A DNA stretch of 64,000 bases. Origin: Stutzerimonas stutzeri SDM-LAC (lineage in GTDB: Bacteria > Pseudomonadota > Gammaproteobacteria > Pseudomonadales > Pseudomonadaceae). Below the pieces are notes generated by a model that did not search any database, had not been told where the DNA came from, and saw only the letters and a list, made by a program, of their open reading frames with translations. The stretch covers positions 1-64,000 of the forward strand of contig NZ_AGSX01000168.1 of NCBI RefSeq assembly GCF_000235745.1. The letters run 5' to 3'. Shown piece by piece: positions 1 through 10,164 of this stretch. A program made the position numbers and the translations under genes. The first letter of the stretch is position 1. Each line of letters begins with the position of its first letter.

Positions 1-679
1 TGCGACGTTGATTGACGTTGGAGGGGAGTCGACTCGCCCTGGTGCGCGCGTTGTTTCGCCAATCGAAGAGCTTGAGCGCGTTGCGCCTGTGGTTGAGGTG
101 ATTGCTCGCGAGCTCGACGTGATTATCTCCGTAGACACCTCGACACCTGCAGTTATTCGCGAGTCGGCGCGGCTCGGAGCCGGGTTGATCAATGACGTCC
201 GTTCGCTGTCTCGCGATGGAGCGTTGGATGCGGCCGCAGACAGTGGGCTGCCGGTCTGCCTGATGCATATGCGGGGTGAACCTGGCGACATGCAGCGCGA
301 TCCTCACTACGAGGATGTCACCCGCGAAGTCGTGAGCTTCCTGCGAGAGCGCATGGAAATATGCGCTGCTGCGGGCATCACTGGTGATCGGATTGTCCTC
401 GATCCGGGGTTTGGTTTCGCCAAGACCCTCTCTCATAACCTGACCCTGTTCAACAGGCTGGAACAGCTCCATGTGCTGGGGCGACCGCTGCTTGTTGGGG
501 TTTCTCGCAAGAGTATGATCGGCCAAACTTTGCAGCGCGACGTGGCACACCGGCTATATGGCAGCCTCGCGCTTGCGGCGTTGGCGGTCGCCAAGGGTGC
601 GTGCATTCTGCGTGTGCACGACGTCGCTGAAACGGTTGATGTGGTTCGAATGATTGCCGCAGTGCAGACGGCAGAATAG
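1..679 (+). CDS. folP: Dihydropteroate synthase, 5'-truncated by window edge
   Basis: Condenses p-aminobenzoate with dihydropterin pyrophosphate in cytoplasmic folate synthesis. The reading frame is open from base 2, so the true start lies before the window; the missing N-terminus is about 50-60 residues. Visible family motifs are [11 protein letters not shown] (pterin/sulfonamide loop), [17 protein letters not shown] and the loop GVSRKSMIG, with RVHDV near the C-terminus. The stop is TAG at 677-679, and glmM begins 11 bases later, as in the usual ftsH-folP-glmM order. folK of the same pathway lies 24 kb away in this window. Nothing unusual seen in the part present. Confidence 0.96.
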   Translation, partial: ATLIDVGGESTRPGARVVSPIEELERVAPVVEVIARELDVIISVDTSTPAVIRESARLGAGLINDVRSLSRDGALDAAADSGLPVCLMHMRGEPGDMQRDPHYEDVTREVVSFLRERMEICAAAGITGDRIVLDPGFGFAKTLSHNLTLFNRLEQLHVLGRPLLVGVSRKSMIGQTLQRDVAHRLYGSLALAALAVAKGACILRVHDVAETVDVVRMIAAVQTAE

Positions 680-689
680 GGAATTTTTC

Positions 690-2027
690 ATGGGTAGAAA
701 GTATTTTGGAACCGACGGCATTCGTGGTCATGTCGGTCAATTTCCGATTACGCCGGACTTCATGCTCAAGCTTGGGTGGGCGGCTGGAATGGCGTTTCGC
801 AAGCATGGCAAGTGCCGCATTCTGATCGGAAAGGACACTCGCATCTCTGGCTATATGTTTGAATCCGCTTTGCAGGCCGGGCTATCGGCCGCAGGCGCCG
901 ATGTGTTGCTGCTCGGCCCCATGCCAACGCCAGCCGTCGCTTACCTGACCCGTACCTTTCACGCGGATGCAGGCATCGTGATTAGCGCCTCGCACAATCC
1001 ACATCATGACAACGGCATCAAGTTCTTCTCCGGGCGGGGCACGAAACTTCCGGATGAGGTAGAGCTGATGATCGAGGAGCTGCTCGATACCCCGATGACC
1101 GTCGTGGAATCGGCGCAACTCGGTAAGGCGTCGCGAATCAACGATGCGGCCGGCCGTTACATCGAGTTCTGTAAGAGCAGTGTGCCGACCAGTACCGATT
1201 TCTCCGGTATGAAGATCGTGCTCGATTGTGCTCATGGGGCCACTTACAAGGTGGCTCCCAGCGTTTTTCGCGAGCTTGGGGCGGAGGTGGTGGTGATCGC
1301 CGCTCAGCCTGACGGGCTGAATATCAATGCGGATGTCGGATCGACCCACGTGGGTCAGCTGCAGAGGGCGGTTGTCGAGAATGGCGCGGACCTCGGTATC
1401 GCCTTCGACGGTGACGGCGACCGTGTGATGATGGTCGACCACACTGGTGCTCAAGTCGACGGTGACGAGCTGCTCTACATCATCGCTACCGACCTGCAGG
1501 ATCGTGATCGGCTGGCGGGAGGTGTGGTTGGTACACTGATGAGCAACCTCGGGCTCGAGCTGGCGCTGAAGGCGCGTGATATCCCCTTCGTTCGCGCTAA
1601 GGTGGGTGACCGCTACGTGATGGCGGAAATGCTCGATCGCGACTGGGTGCTCGGCGGAGAGAATTCGGGGCATATTGTCTGTGCGCAGCATGTCACGACG
1701 GGCGATGCAATCATTGCCGCGCTACAGGTCGTGCTCGCACTAAGGCGTCGCGGGCAGAACCTTGCGCAGGAGCGACTGGCCTGGAGCAAGTGCCCGCAGG
1801 TCCTGATCAATGTGCGTTTCGCTGGTGACCGAGATCCGATAGCTCACCCTCAGGTTCAGGCGGTCTGTGACAGCGTCACCGAGAGAATGGCGGGTCGCGG
1901 TCGGGTGCTGTTGCGCAAGTCGGGGACTGAGCCGTTGGTGCGTGTAATGGTTGAAGGCGACGATGAAACACAGGTTCGGCGTTACGCCGAGGAACTGGCA
2001 AATGCGGTTACCGAAGTTTGTGTGTGA
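690..2027 (+). CDS. glmM: Phosphoglucosamine mutase
   Basis: Interconverts glucosamine-6-phosphate and glucosamine-1-phosphate on the way to UDP-GlcNAc for peptidoglycan and LPS. The 445-residue product has the family length. It starts [13 protein letters not shown]; the ATG at 690 is preferred to an in-frame start at 654, which would overlap folP and precede the conserved N-terminus. The phosphoserine loop VISASHNP places the catalytic Ser at 101, the magnesium loop DGDGDR is at 240-245, and the C-terminal phosphate loop reads [15 protein letters not shown]. It follows folP by 10 bases, so the two are probably cotranscribed. Confidence 0.97.
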   Translation: MGRKYFGTDGIRGHVGQFPITPDFMLKLGWAAGMAFRKHGKCRILIGKDTRISGYMFESALQAGLSAAGADVLLLGPMPTPAVAYLTRTFHADAGIVISASHNPHHDNGIKFFSGRGTKLPDEVELMIEELLDTPMTVVESAQLGKASRINDAAGRYIEFCKSSVPTSTDFSGMKIVLDCAHGATYKVAPSVFRELGAEVVVIAAQPDGLNINADVGSTHVGQLQRAVVENGADLGIAFDGDGDRVMMVDHTGAQVDGDELLYIIATDLQDRDRLAGGVVGTLMSNLGLELALKARDIPFVRAKVGDRYVMAEMLDRDWVLGGENSGHIVCAQHVTTGDAIIAALQVVLALRRRGQNLAQERLAWSKCPQVLINVRFAGDRDPIAHPQVQAVCDSVTERMAGRGRVLLRKSGTEPLVRVMVEGDDETQVRRYAEELANAVTEVCV

Positions 2028-2093
2028 TTGCTGCTTGCCATGTGTGTTTTCGTTGAGTACCATCTGCGCCCACTTTGACCGACGAGGTAAAGC

Positions 2094-2849
2094 ATGCGTC
2101 GCCCACTGGTAGCTGGTAACTGGAAGATGAACGGTACCCGCGCCAGCGTCGCAGAGCTGATCGAAGCGCTTCGGCAGCAGGAGATTCCGGCTGCTGTAGA
2201 GGTGGCGGTGTTTCCATCGAGCTTGCACCTGATGCAGGTGGTGAGCGGCCTTGACGGTAGTGTGATCGCCGTAGGTGCTCAGGACTGTGCTGTGGACGCC
2301 GGGTTCGGTGCCTTGACCGGTGAGGAGTCGGCTTCTCAGCTGGCTGATGCTGGGTCGAGTTGGGTGTTGGTTGGTCACTCGGAGCGGCGTCTGATTCTGG
2401 GCGAGAGCGACGAAGTGGTGAGTAAGAAATTTGTAGCGGCATTGGCGTGCGGAATGGCGCCTGTGCTGTGTCTGGGGGAGACGCTGGAACAGCGTCAAGC
2501 CGGCCAGACTCTTGAGATTGTTGAGCGTCAGCTGGCTTGTGTTTTGGCTGATGCCGGGGTTGAGGCTTTTGCTAGAGCGGTTGTGGCTTACGAGCCGGTC
2601 TGGGCGATAGGCACCGGGCTGACGGCGACGCCACAGCAGGCTCAAGAGGTGCATGCGGCTATTCGAGGGCAATTGTCTCGTCAGGATCAGCGTATCGCTG
2701 AAGGTGTGCGGATCTTGTACGGAGGCAGTGTAAAGGCGGAAAATTCTGCTGAGCTTTTTGGGATGCCGGATATCGATGGGGGGCTTATCGGTGGTGCCTC
2801 TCTGAAAGCGAATGATTTCGGTGCGATCTGTCGTGCCGCAGGGAACTGA
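2094..2849 (+). CDS. tpiA: Triosephosphate isomerase
   Basis: Interconverts dihydroxyacetone phosphate and glyceraldehyde-3-phosphate. The 251-residue product has the full TIM-barrel set of catalytic residues: Lys11 in AGNWKMNG, His95 in VLVGHSERR and Glu167 in [12 protein letters not shown], plus the C-terminal phosphate loop [10 protein letters not shown] ribosome binding site GACGAGGTAAAGC precedes the ATG. It sits between glmM (66-base gap) and secG (4-base gap); the secG ribosome binding site lies in the 3' end of tpiA, suggesting cotranscription and coupling. No unusual residues seen. Confidence 0.97.
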   Translation: MRRPLVAGNWKMNGTRASVAELIEALRQQEIPAAVEVAVFPSSLHLMQVVSGLDGSVIAVGAQDCAVDAGFGALTGEESASQLADAGSSWVLVGHSERRLILGESDEVVSKKFVAALACGMAPVLCLGETLEQRQAGQTLEIVERQLACVLADAGVEAFARAVVAYEPVWAIGTGLTATPQQAQEVHAAIRGQLSRQDQRIAEGVRILYGGSVKAENSAELFGMPDIDGGLIGGASLKANDFGAICRAAGN

Positions 2850-2853
2850 TCAG

Positions 2854-3237
2854 ATGTTGCAAACTGTTGTGATTGTGGTGCATCTGCTGGTTGCTATTGG
2901 TGTGGTTGCGCTGGTTTTGTTGCAGCAAGGTAAAGGAGCTGATGCGGGTGCTTCCTTTGGTTCGGGTGCGTCGGCAACCGTGTTTGGAAGCCAAGGTTCT
3001 TCTACCTTTCTTAGTCGACTTACTGGTATACTCGCCGGCGTTTTTTTCGCGACAAGTCTCGGGTTGGCGTTCTTCGCTACCCGCCAGGCCGACCAGCTCT
3101 CTGGGGTGGGTCTGCCAGATCCGGCGGTGCTTGAAGTTCCAGTCAGCAAGCCCGTGGTAGATGATGTGCCTGTTCTGGAAAGTGCTCCATCCGCACCTGC
3201 TGCCGATGAAGTGCCTCAGATACAGGAGCAACAGTAA
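2854..3237 (+). CDS. secG: Protein translocase subunit SecG
   Basis: Small inner-membrane subunit of the SecYEG channel. The product is 127 residues: two hydrophobic helices (about 2-24 and 52-73) joined by the conserved Gly/Ala-rich loop [17 protein letters not shown], followed by an acidic, Pro/Ala-rich cytoplasmic tail typical of Pseudomonas SecG. The ATG at 2854 is chosen because it starts the conserved MLQTVV helix; longer in-frame starts would overlap tpiA. The tRNA-Leu gene begins only 7 bases after the stop, so the tRNA is probably processed from a secG-containing transcript. Confidence 0.94.
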   Translation: MLQTVVIVVHLLVAIGVVALVLLQQGKGADAGASFGSGASATVFGSQGSSTFLSRLTGILAGVFFATSLGLAFFATRQADQLSGVGLPDPAVLEVPVSKPVVDDVPVLESAPSAPAADEVPQIQEQQ

Positions 3238-3244
3238 GGTTTTT

Positions 3245-3330
3245 GCCGAGGTGGTGGAATTGGTAGACACGCTACCTTGAGGTGGTAGTGGCCATAGGCT
3301 GTAGGGGTTCGAGTCCCCTCCTCGGTACCA
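3245..3330 (+). tRNA. tRNA-Leu (anticodon GAG)
   Basis: An 86-base class II tRNA with encoded CCA. The acceptor arms GCCGAGG and CCTCGGT pair, the D arm reads TGGTAGACACG, the anticodon stem CTACC/GGTAG encloses a TTGAGGT loop giving GAG, and the T arm contains GGTTCGAGTCC. It is almost identical to my memory of E. coli tRNA-Leu(GAG), which also lies beside secG. Confidence 0.97.
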
Positions 3331-3335
3331 AACAA

Positions 3336-3366
3336 GCAGGCCCGCAGATGCGGGCTTTCTTGTTTT
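3336..3366 (+). terminator. Rho-independent terminator after tRNA-Leu
   Basis: GCCCGCA (3340-3346) and TGCGGGC (3349-3355) form a seven-pair stem with a two-base centre (the inner pair probably opens), followed by TTTCTTGTTTT. It would end the tpiA-secG-tRNA-Leu transcript before the separate initiator tRNA promoter. Confidence 0.8.
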
Positions 3367-3377
3367 CAGGGTTTAGG

Positions 3378-3406
3378 TTGACCTGTTTCTGGTGCGGTCG
3401 TATAAT
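3378..3406 (+). promoter_or_regulatory. Strong sigma-70 promoter for initiator tRNA
   Basis: TTGACC (3378-3383), a 17-base spacer, then a perfect TATAAT (3401-3406). The predicted start, about 3413, is a few bases before the tRNA at 3422. It sits directly after the tRNA-Leu terminator, so initiator tRNA has its own transcription unit. Confidence 0.85.
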
Positions 3407-3421
3407 TCGTGCCCAGTTTGA

Positions 3422-3498
<77 letters not shown>

Positions 3499-3504
3499 GT
3501 TGAT

Positions 3505-3533
3505 GAAAAGCCCCTGTCGAGGGGCTTTTTATT
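3505..3533 (+). terminator. Rho-independent terminator after tRNA-fMet
   Basis: AAAAGCCCC (3506-3514), loop TGTCGA, GGGGCTTTTT (3521-3530) and further Ts. This is a compact, near-perfect intrinsic terminator separating the tRNA from the rimP operon. Confidence 0.9.
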
Positions 3534-3626
3534 AGCTTCAAGCCAGGTCGCCGGCATTTACAGGCGATCATCAGGGATGGGCGTTTCGCCCATTTTTTAT
3601 TTTTACGGCATGCACGAGGGACTTCG

Positions 3627-4085
3627 ATGTCGAGCAAGCTAGAACAGTTGCAGGCCTTGTTGGCCCCGGTGGTCGAGGCGCTCGGCTATCAATGCTGGGG
3701 TATCGAATTCATTTCACAGGGTCGGCATTCCTTGTTGAGGGTCTATATCGATCATCCCAACGGGATTCTTGTCGATGACTGTGAAAAGGTCAGTCGTCAA
3801 CTCAGCGGTATTCTCGACGTCGAAGATCCGATCAGCTCCGATTACACGCTTGAAGTGTCTTCGCCTGGTATGGATCGGCCGCTGTTCACGCTTGAACAGT
3901 ACGCCGCGCACGTAGGTGAACAGGTCAAAATAAAGCTGCGCTCGCCCTTCGAGGGTCGGCGTAATTTTCAGGGTCTTCTCCGGGGGATCGAGGAGCAGGA
4001 TGTAGTGGTGCTGGTTGATGATCACGAGTATCTGTTGCCGATCGATATGATCGACAAGACCAACATAATTCCCCGTTTTGAGTGA
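3627..4085 (+). CDS. rimP: Ribosome maturation factor RimP
   Basis: Cytoplasmic factor needed for maturation of the 30S subunit. The 152-residue length is normal. The N-terminal alpha/beta domain includes the conserved segments [32 protein letters not shown] and [14 protein letters not shown]; the C-terminal SH3-like domain carries [17 protein letters not shown]. It heads the conserved rimP-nusA-infB-rbfA-truB-rpsO-pnp cluster, with nusA starting 48 bases downstream. A ribosome binding site (GAGGGA) precedes the ATG. Confidence 0.96.
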   Translation: MSSKLEQLQALLAPVVEALGYQCWGIEFISQGRHSLLRVYIDHPNGILVDDCEKVSRQLSGILDVEDPISSDYTLEVSSPGMDRPLFTLEQYAAHVGEQVKIKLRSPFEGRRNFQGLLRGIEEQDVVVLVDDHEYLLPIDMIDKTNIIPRFE

Positions 4086-4133
4086 ATCGCGGATCCCGCG
4101 GACCCCAATGGATTGCGAAAGGCGAGGCGTACG

Positions 4134-5615
4134 ATGAGCAAAGAAGTACTGCTGGTTGTGGAGTCGGTATCCAACGAAAAAGGTGTACCGGCCGGTGTGA
4201 TCTTTGAGGCATTGGAGCTGGCTCTGGCCACTGCTACCAAGAAACGCTTCGAAGACGAGGTGGACCTGCGGGTTGAGATCAATCGGCAGAACGGTAGCTA
4301 CGAGACGTTCCGTCGCTGGACGGTAGTCGAGGAAGAAGACTTTGACGATCCGGCACACCAACTGACGGTCGACATGAAGCAGGCGAGCGAAGCTGACGCC
4401 AAGGTCGGTGACGTCTTGGAAGAAAAGATCGAGTCGATCGAGTTCGGCCGCATTGCCGCGCAAACCGCCAAGCAGGTCATCGTGCAGAAGGTCCGCGAGG
4501 CCGAGCGCGCGCAGGTCGTCGAGGCCTATCGCGATCGACTGGGAGAGATCATCTCCGGTACGGTCAAGAAGGTGACCCGGGACAGCGTCATCGTTGACTT
4601 AGGTAACAACGCCGAGGCACTGCTGGCTCGCGAAGACATCATCGCTCGTGAGACTTTCCGTGTCGGTGCGCGAGTACGTGCGCTGCTCAAGGAAATCCGT
4701 ACCGAAAATCGCGGTCCGCAGCTGATTCTGTCGCGCACTGCGCCACAGATGCTGATCGAGCTGTTCCGCATCGAGGTGCCGGAGATCGCCGAAGGGCTGA
4801 TCGAAGTAATGGGCGCTTCTCGTGATCCAGGCTCGCGCGCCAAGATCGCTGTTCGTTCTAAGGACAAGCGTATCGATCCGCAAGGTGCGTGCATCGGGAT
4901 GCGTGGTTCTCGTGTCCAGGCCGTATCCGGTGAGATTGGCGGCGAGCGTGTCGATATCGTGCTTTGGGATGAAAACCCTGCGCAGTTCGTCATCAATGCA
5001 ATGGCGCCGGCTGAAGTGGCCGCCATCATTGTCGATGAGGACGCCCATGCTATGGATATCGCGGTCGGCGAAGACAATCTGGCCCAGGCCATCGGCCGTG
5101 GCGGTCAGAATGTGAGGCTTGCCAGCCAGTTGAGCGGCTGGACGCTGAATGTAATGACTGAAGCGGATATCCAGAGCAAGCAGCAAGAAGAAACCGGCGA
5201 CATCCTGCGTAGCTTCATCGAAGAGCTGGATGTTGATGAAGAGCTGGCACAGGTTCTGGTCGAGGAAGGTTTCACTTCACTCGAAGAGATCGCGTACGTC
5301 CCAATGGAGGAAATGCTCGGCATTGAAGGCTTCGACGAAGACATCGTCAATGAGCTGCGAACCCGCGCCAAGGATCGCCTGCTGACGAAAGCGATCGCAA
5401 CGGAAGAGAAACTGGCAGACGCCCAGCCGGCCGAGGATTTGCTCGAGCTGGAAGGCATGAACAAGGAACTGGCGGTCGAGTTGGCAATGCGGGGAGTTAT
5501 TACCCGCGAAGACCTGGCCGAGCAGTCGATTGACGACCTGCTCGACATAGACGGCATAGATCAAGAACGTGCCGGCAAGCTGATCATGGCCGCCCGAGCC
5601 CATTGGTTCGAGTAA
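4134..5615 (+). CDS. nusA: Transcription termination/antitermination factor NusA
   Basis: RNA polymerase-bound factor controlling pausing, termination and antitermination. The 493-residue product has an N-terminal polymerase-binding domain (about 1-130), an S1 domain (about 135-200), two KH domains (about 230-345, with the GxxG-type [14 protein letters not shown]) and two C-terminal acidic helix-hairpin-helix repeats (about 365-490), as in gammaproteobacteria. The ATG at 4134 behind GGCGAGG gives [17 protein letters not shown]; an in-frame TTG at 4113 would only add a short unconserved tail. It is followed by infB after 28 bases. Confidence 0.97.
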   Translation: MSKEVLLVVESVSNEKGVPAGVIFEALELALATATKKRFEDEVDLRVEINRQNGSYETFRRWTVVEEEDFDDPAHQLTVDMKQASEADAKVGDVLEEKIESIEFGRIAAQTAKQVIVQKVREAERAQVVEAYRDRLGEIISGTVKKVTRDSVIVDLGNNAEALLAREDIIARETFRVGARVRALLKEIRTENRGPQLILSRTAPQMLIELFRIEVPEIAEGLIEVMGASRDPGSRAKIAVRSKDKRIDPQGACIGMRGSRVQAVSGEIGGERVDIVLWDENPAQFVINAMAPAEVAAIIVDEDAHAMDIAVGEDNLAQAIGRGGQNVRLASQLSGWTLNVMTEADIQSKQQEETGDILRSFIEELDVDEELAQVLVEEGFTSLEEIAYVPMEEMLGIEGFDEDIVNELRTRAKDRLLTKAIATEEKLADAQPAEDLLELEGMNKELAVELAMRGVITREDLAEQSIDDLLDIDGIDQERAGKLIMAARAHWFE

Positions 5616-5643
5616 GTAATTAGCGGCCTGAGGAGAGAGATGC

Positions 5644-8145
5644 ATGACGCAAGTCACGGTGAAAGAACTGGCCCAGGTGGTCGACACACCGGTCGAGCGA
5701 CTGCTGCAGCAGATGCGTGAGGCAGGACTGTCGCACACCAGCGCCGAGCAAGTAGTGACCGATAACGAGAAACAGGCCCTGTTGGCGCACCTCAAGAGCA
5801 CTCACGGTGCCAAGGCGGACGAGCCGCGCAAGATTACCTTGCAGCGCAAGACCACAACGAAGCTGAAGGTCGGTGGCAGCAAGACCATCAGCGTGGAAGT
5901 GCGCAAGAAGAAGACGTTCGTCAAGCGTAGCCCTGACGAAATCGAGGCCGAGAAGCAGCGTGAGCTCGAAGAGCAGCGCGCGGCGGAAGAAGCTGCTCGG
6001 CAGAAAGCGGCCGAAGAAGCCCGGCTGCAAGCCGAGGAAGAGGCACGCCGTCAGGCTGAAGCAGCAAAGGCCGAAACGCCTGCGGCCGCTTCCCCTGAAC
6101 CGGTTGCTGCTGTGGCTGCCGAACCCGTTCCGGCCACTGTTCCCGTTGCTCCTCCGGTCGATGAACGCAAGAAAGATGAGCCGCGTCGTCCCGATAAGGC
6201 GCGTAGCGATGATGATGAGCGTCGTGATCGCAAGCAGGCTCAGCATCGCCCGTCCTTGAAGGCGAAAGCTCCGCTGTCTCGCACTGCACGCAGCGGCGAA
6301 GACGACGCCGATGGATTCCGTCGTGGCGGGCGGGGCAAATCGAAGCTGAAAAAGCGCAACGCGCATGGCTTCCAGAGCCCAACCGGTCCGATCGTTCGTG
6401 AAGTTGCCATCGGTGAAACCATCACCGTGGGCGATCTTGCGCAGCAGATGTCGGTCAAGGCGGCGGAAGTCATCAAGTTCATGTTCAAGATGGGCACTCC
6501 GGTGACCATCAACCAGGTCCTGGATCAGGAAACTGCCCAGCTGATCGCTGAAGAGCTGGGCCACAAGGTCAAGCTGGTCAGCGACAATGCCTTGGAAGAG
6601 CAATTGGCCGAGCTGTTGAAGTTCGAAGGTGAAGCGATTACGCGTGCGCCGGTGGTGACCGTCATGGGTCACGTCGACCACGGTAAGACGTCGCTGCTCG
6701 ACTATATCCGTCGCGCGAAAGTGGCTGCTGGCGAAGCGGGCGGTATCACCCAGCACATCGGCGCCTATCACGTCGAAACTGACCGCGGGATGGTTACCTT
6801 CCTCGACACGCCGGGCCACGCTGCGTTTACCGCCATGCGTGCCCGTGGTGCCCAGGCGACCGATATCGTCATCCTGGTGGTAGCGGCCGATGACGGCGTG
6901 ATGCCGCAGACCGTCGAGGCGATCCAGCATGCCAAGGCTGCCGGTGTTCCGCTGGTGGTTGCGGTGAACAAGATCGACAAGCCTGGCGCTGATCTGGATC
7001 GGATTCGCAGCGAGTTGTCCGTTCACGAAGTGACATCGGAAGAGTGGGGTGGTGACACGCCATTCGTATCGGTATCCGCCAAAATGGGTACTGGTGTCGA
7101 CGATCTGCTCGAAGCGGTACTGCTGCAGGCCGAGATCCTCGAACTGACGGCAACCCCGTCTGCTCCGGGGCGCGGCGTTGTGGTCGAGTCGCGACTGGAC
7201 AAGGGTCGCGGGCCGGTTGCCACCGTGCTGGTTCAGGACGGCACACTCCGTCAGGGCGACATGGCGTTGGTTGGCTCCAACTATGGCCGCATCCGCGCCA
7301 TGCTCGACGAGAACGGCAAGCCGATCAAGGAAGCCGGTCCGTCGATCCCGGTCGAGATTCTCGGTCTCGACGGCACGCCGGATGCTGGCGACGAGCTAAG
7401 CGTTCTGGCTGATGAGAAGAAGGCGCGTGAAGTCGCCTTGTTCCGTCAGGGCAAGTTCCGCGAAGTGAAGCTGGCCCGTGCGCATGCCGGCAAGCTGGAA
7501 AACATCTTCGAGAACATGGGGCAGGAAGAGAAGAAGACGCTCAATATCGTCCTCAAATCCGACGTCCGTGGCTCGTTGGAAGCACTGCAGGGTTCGCTCA
7601 GCGGGCTGGGTAACGATGAGGTGCAGGTGCGCGTGATCGGTGGCGGTGTCGGTGGTATCACCGAGAGCGACGCCAACCTGGCGCTGGCATCCAACGCTGT
7701 TCTGTTTGGCTTCAACGTGCGGGCCGACGCCGGTGCGCGCAAGATCGTCGAACAAGAAGGTCTGGATCTGCGCTACTACAACGTTATCTACGACATCATA
7801 GAAGACGTTAAAAAGGCCCTGACCGGCATGCTGGGCAGCGATGTTCGCGAGAACATTCTCGGTATTGCAGAGGTTCGGGACGTGTTCCGCTCACCGAAGT
7901 TTGGTGCGGTGGCTGGTTGCATGGTCACCGAAGGCATGGTGCACCGCAATCGTCCGATCCGTGTTCTGCGCGACGACGTGGTCATCTTCGAAGGCGAACT
8001 GGAATCGCTGCGTCGCTTCAAAGATGACGTTGCCGAAGTCCGCGCCGGTATGGAATGTGGTATCGCGGTGAAGAGTTACAACGACGTCAAGGCTGGCGAC
8101 AAGATCGAAGTGTTCGAGAAAGTCGAAGTGGCGCGTTCGCTGTAA
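5644..8145 (+). CDS. infB: Translation initiation factor IF-2
   Basis: GTPase that brings fMet-tRNA to the 30S subunit and promotes subunit joining. The 833-residue product has an IF2N domain at 1-52, a long charged Lys/Glu/Arg/Ala-rich linker (about 90-240), a second IF2N domain (about 255-310) and the GTPase core: G1 GHVDHGKTS at 342-350, G3 DTPGHAAF and G4 NKID. C-terminal domains II-IV follow, ending in [22 protein letters not shown] precedes the ATG at 5644; an ATG at 5640 is out of frame. The initiator tRNA that it binds is encoded 2 kb upstream. Confidence 0.98.
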   Translation: MTQVTVKELAQVVDTPVERLLQQMREAGLSHTSAEQVVTDNEKQALLAHLKSTHGAKADEPRKITLQRKTTTKLKVGGSKTISVEVRKKKTFVKRSPDEIEAEKQRELEEQRAAEEAARQKAAEEARLQAEEEARRQAEAAKAETPAAASPEPVAAVAAEPVPATVPVAPPVDERKKDEPRRPDKARSDDDERRDRKQAQHRPSLKAKAPLSRTARSGEDDADGFRRGGRGKSKLKKRNAHGFQSPTGPIVREVAIGETITVGDLAQQMSVKAAEVIKFMFKMGTPVTINQVLDQETAQLIAEELGHKVKLVSDNALEEQLAELLKFEGEAITRAPVVTVMGHVDHGKTSLLDYIRRAKVAAGEAGGITQHIGAYHVETDRGMVTFLDTPGHAAFTAMRARGAQATDIVILVVAADDGVMPQTVEAIQHAKAAGVPLVVAVNKIDKPGADLDRIRSELSVHEVTSEEWGGDTPFVSVSAKMGTGVDDLLEAVLLQAEILELTATPSAPGRGVVVESRLDKGRGPVATVLVQDGTLRQGDMALVGSNYGRIRAMLDENGKPIKEAGPSIPVEILGLDGTPDAGDELSVLADEKKAREVALFRQGKFREVKLARAHAGKLENIFENMGQEEKKTLNIVLKSDVRGSLEALQGSLSGLGNDEVQVRVIGGGVGGITESDANLALASNAVLFGFNVRADAGARKIVEQEGLDLRYYNVIYDIIEDVKKALTGMLGSDVRENILGIAEVRDVFRSPKFGAVAGCMVTEGMVHRNRPIRVLRDDVVIFEGELESLRRFKDDVAEVRAGMECGIAVKSYNDVKAGDKIEVFEKVEVARSL

Positions 8146-8166
8146 CAACAGCTGTTAGGCAACAGA

Positions 8167-8212
8167 CGGCAAGCATTCAGGGGCGACTCTGAGGCTTGCC
8201 GTTTGCCTTTGC
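8167..8212 (+). terminator. Weak terminator or attenuator between infB and rbfA
   Basis: CGGCAAGC (8167-8174) and GCTTGCCG (8194-8201) form an eight-base-pair stem with a 19-base loop, followed by the interrupted T-run TTTGCCTTT. The tail is weak, so partial termination or processing is more likely than full termination. Confidence 0.4.
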
Positions 8213-8259
8213 AGCACAATGTTTTTTAGGCTAGCAGCTTGCTGCTCAAGGCAGATTTT

Positions 8260-8649
8260 ATGGCCAAAGAATTCAGCCGTACCCAGCGTATCGGCGATCA
8301 GATGCAGCGTGAATTGGCACAGTTAATTCAACGTGAAGTGAAGGACCCACGCCTGGGTTTGATAACCATCACCGCAGTCGAAGTTAGCCGTGATCTGTCC
8401 CATGCCAAGATTTTCATCACGGTCATGGGCAAGGATGACGACGAAGATGCGGTCAAGGGCAATCTTCGTATCCTCAACGATGCCAGCGGTTTCCTGCGTA
8501 TGCAGCTGGGCAAGGCAATGAAGCTACGTACCGTGCCACAACTGCATTTCAACTATGACGCCAGCGTGCGCCGTGGTGTCGAACTGACGTCGCTCATCGA
8601 GCGAGCGGTAGCTGAAGACCGCAAGCACAGCGACGATCTTGGAGAGTAA
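8260..8649 (+). CDS. rbfA: 30S ribosome-binding factor RbfA
   Basis: Late 30S maturation factor that binds the 5' helix of 16S rRNA. The 129-residue KH-fold protein shows family segments [62 protein letters not shown] and the C-terminal [14 protein letters not shown]. The ATG at 8260 gives the normal N-terminus MAKEFSRTQ; a start at 8239 lacks family support. It lies 114 bases after infB and ends 3 bases before the truB start codon, so translation is probably coupled. Confidence 0.96.
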   Translation: MAKEFSRTQRIGDQMQRELAQLIQREVKDPRLGLITITAVEVSRDLSHAKIFITVMGKDDDEDAVKGNLRILNDASGFLRMQLGKAMKLRTVPQLHFNYDASVRRGVELTSLIERAVAEDRKHSDDLGE

Positions 8650-8652
8650 GGA

Positions 8653-9570
8653 TTGGCCCAGGTAAAACGCGTACGCCGAGCTGTCAGCGGCATCATTCTT
8701 CTCGATAAACCCCGCGGTTTCACTTCCAACGCCGCCCTCCAGAAAGTCCGCTGGCTGCTCAATGCCGAGAAGGCCGGGCACACCGGCAGCCTCGACCCGC
8801 TGGCAACCGGCGTGCTGCCCTTGTGTTTTGGAGAAGCCACGAAGTTCTCCCAGTATCTGCTCGACGCCGACAAGGGTTACGAAACCGTTGCCCAGCTCGG
8901 TGTCACGACGACCACGGCCGATGCCGAGGGCGAGGTGATCGAGCGCAAGCCCGTAACGGCAACCCAAGCGGAGCTTGAGGCCCTATTGCCACAGTTTCGT
9001 GGCGACTTGCAGCAGGTTCCGCCAATGTACTCGGCACTCAAGCGTGACGGCCAGCCGCTATACAAGCTCGCTCGCGCTGGAGAGGTAGTGGAGCGTGAGC
9101 CGCGTTCTGTTACCATTGCCCGCTTGGATTTGCTGTCGTTCGAAGCGGACAGGGCACGTCTGGCTGTTGCCTGTACAAAAGGGACTTATATCCGGACCTT
9201 GGTCGAAGATATAGGTCACGCTTTAGGATGTGGCGCTCATGTGGCCGAACTGCGACGAACTCAGGCCGGACCGTTCGATTTGAGCCAGACGGTCAGTCTT
9301 GAAGAGCTTGAGCGGGTGCATGCAGAAGGTGGCGCTGAGGCCGTTGATGCCTTTCTGAAGCCGGTTGACAGCGGGCTTGAGCATTGGCCGCTACTGCAGC
9401 TCTCAGAGCACAGCGCATTTTATTGGCTGCATGGGCAGCCGGTACGCGCACCGGAAGCGCCGAAATTCGGCATGGTGCGGGTGCAGGATCACAATGGTCG
9501 CTTCATCGGAATCGGTGAAGTGAGCGAGGACGGGCGCATTGCGCCGCGTCGACTGATTCGGTCCGAGTGA
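8653..9570 (+). CDS. truB: tRNA pseudouridine(55) synthase TruB
   Basis: Makes pseudouridine 55 in the T-loop of tRNAs. The 305-residue product has the catalytic aspartate at Asp48 within [15 protein letters not shown], the motif GYE and a C-terminal PUA-like domain. The start codon is TTG at 8653, three bases after the rbfA stop; GGAGAGTAAGGA upstream supplies the ribosome binding site and no nearby ATG would keep the conserved [15 protein letters not shown] segment. rpsO follows after 119 bases. Confidence 0.95.
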   Translation: MAQVKRVRRAVSGIILLDKPRGFTSNAALQKVRWLLNAEKAGHTGSLDPLATGVLPLCFGEATKFSQYLLDADKGYETVAQLGVTTTTADAEGEVIERKPVTATQAELEALLPQFRGDLQQVPPMYSALKRDGQPLYKLARAGEVVEREPRSVTIARLDLLSFEADRARLAVACTKGTYIRTLVEDIGHALGCGAHVAELRRTQAGPFDLSQTVSLEELERVHAEGGAEAVDAFLKPVDSGLEHWPLLQLSEHSAFYWLHGQPVRAPEAPKFGMVRVQDHNGRFIGIGEVSEDGRIAPRRLIRSE

Positions 9571-9689
9571 CCGATACGCAGCGCGCCCTGAAGGTGTGCC
9601 GCGTTACGAGGATGGCTGTTGGCAGGCACGGTCACACCTCTTTTAAAACACGGGATGCAATCCCGGCCTGTTCATAGAAGGAGCCCATC

Positions 9690-9959
9690 ATGGCACTTAG
9701 CGTTGAAGAAAAAGCCCAGATCGTTGGCGAGTACAAGCAAGCTGAAGGCGATACCGGTTCCCCGGAAGTGCAGGTTGCCCTGCTCACCGCCAACATCAAC
9801 AAGCTGCAAGGTCACTTCAAGGCCAACGGCAAAGACCACCACTCCCGTCGTGGTCTGATCCGTATGGTTAACCAGCGTCGTAAGTTGCTGGACTACCTGA
9901 AGGGCAAGGACACTACTCGTTACAGCACCCTGATCGGGCGTCTGGGTCTGCGTCGCTAA
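9690..9959 (+). CDS. rpsO: 30S ribosomal protein S15
   Basis: Primary 16S rRNA-binding protein of the 30S platform; 89 residues, the usual length, with family segments [35 protein letters not shown] and the final [18 protein letters not shown] precedes the ATG. The leader between truB and rpsO holds a short hairpin, CGGGAT/ATCCCG at 9653-9667; S15 represses its own translation in E. coli through a leader structure, but I cannot show that here. An intrinsic terminator follows and pnp lies beyond it. Confidence 0.97.
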   Translation: MALSVEEKAQIVGEYKQAEGDTGSPEVQVALLTANINKLQGHFKANGKDHHSRRGLIRMVNQRRKLLDYLKGKDTTRYSTLIGRLGLRR

Positions 9960-9984
9960 GCGATGCTGGTGCGAAGCTGAATGC

Positions 9985-10023
9985 AAAGCTGGAAGTGGGG
10001 TTTGCCCTGCTTCCAGCTTTTGC
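9985..10023 (+). terminator. Rho-independent terminator after rpsO
   Basis: AAAGCTGGAAG (9985-9995) pairs with CTTCCAGCTTT (10010-10020) around a 14-base loop and is followed by T and GCC. It separates rpsO from pnp; in E. coli some read-through between these two genes is known. Confidence 0.75.
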
Positions 10024-10164
10024 CTTTCAGAAGCGCACGTTTCGGACAGCGGTAGGGACGACTCCCACCCCTGCCCACAAATTTTGTGTGACATGTCCCG
10101 CGCGAGGCTGTGCCCGCGGGATGTGAGAACGATTCCCCCAAAGCAACAAAGAGAAGGAACCACC

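Noticed and set aside
5620-7026. A 468-codon minus-strand open frame over infB
   Set aside because: Mirror of the infB codon bias; translated sequence shows no domain and low-complexity runs.
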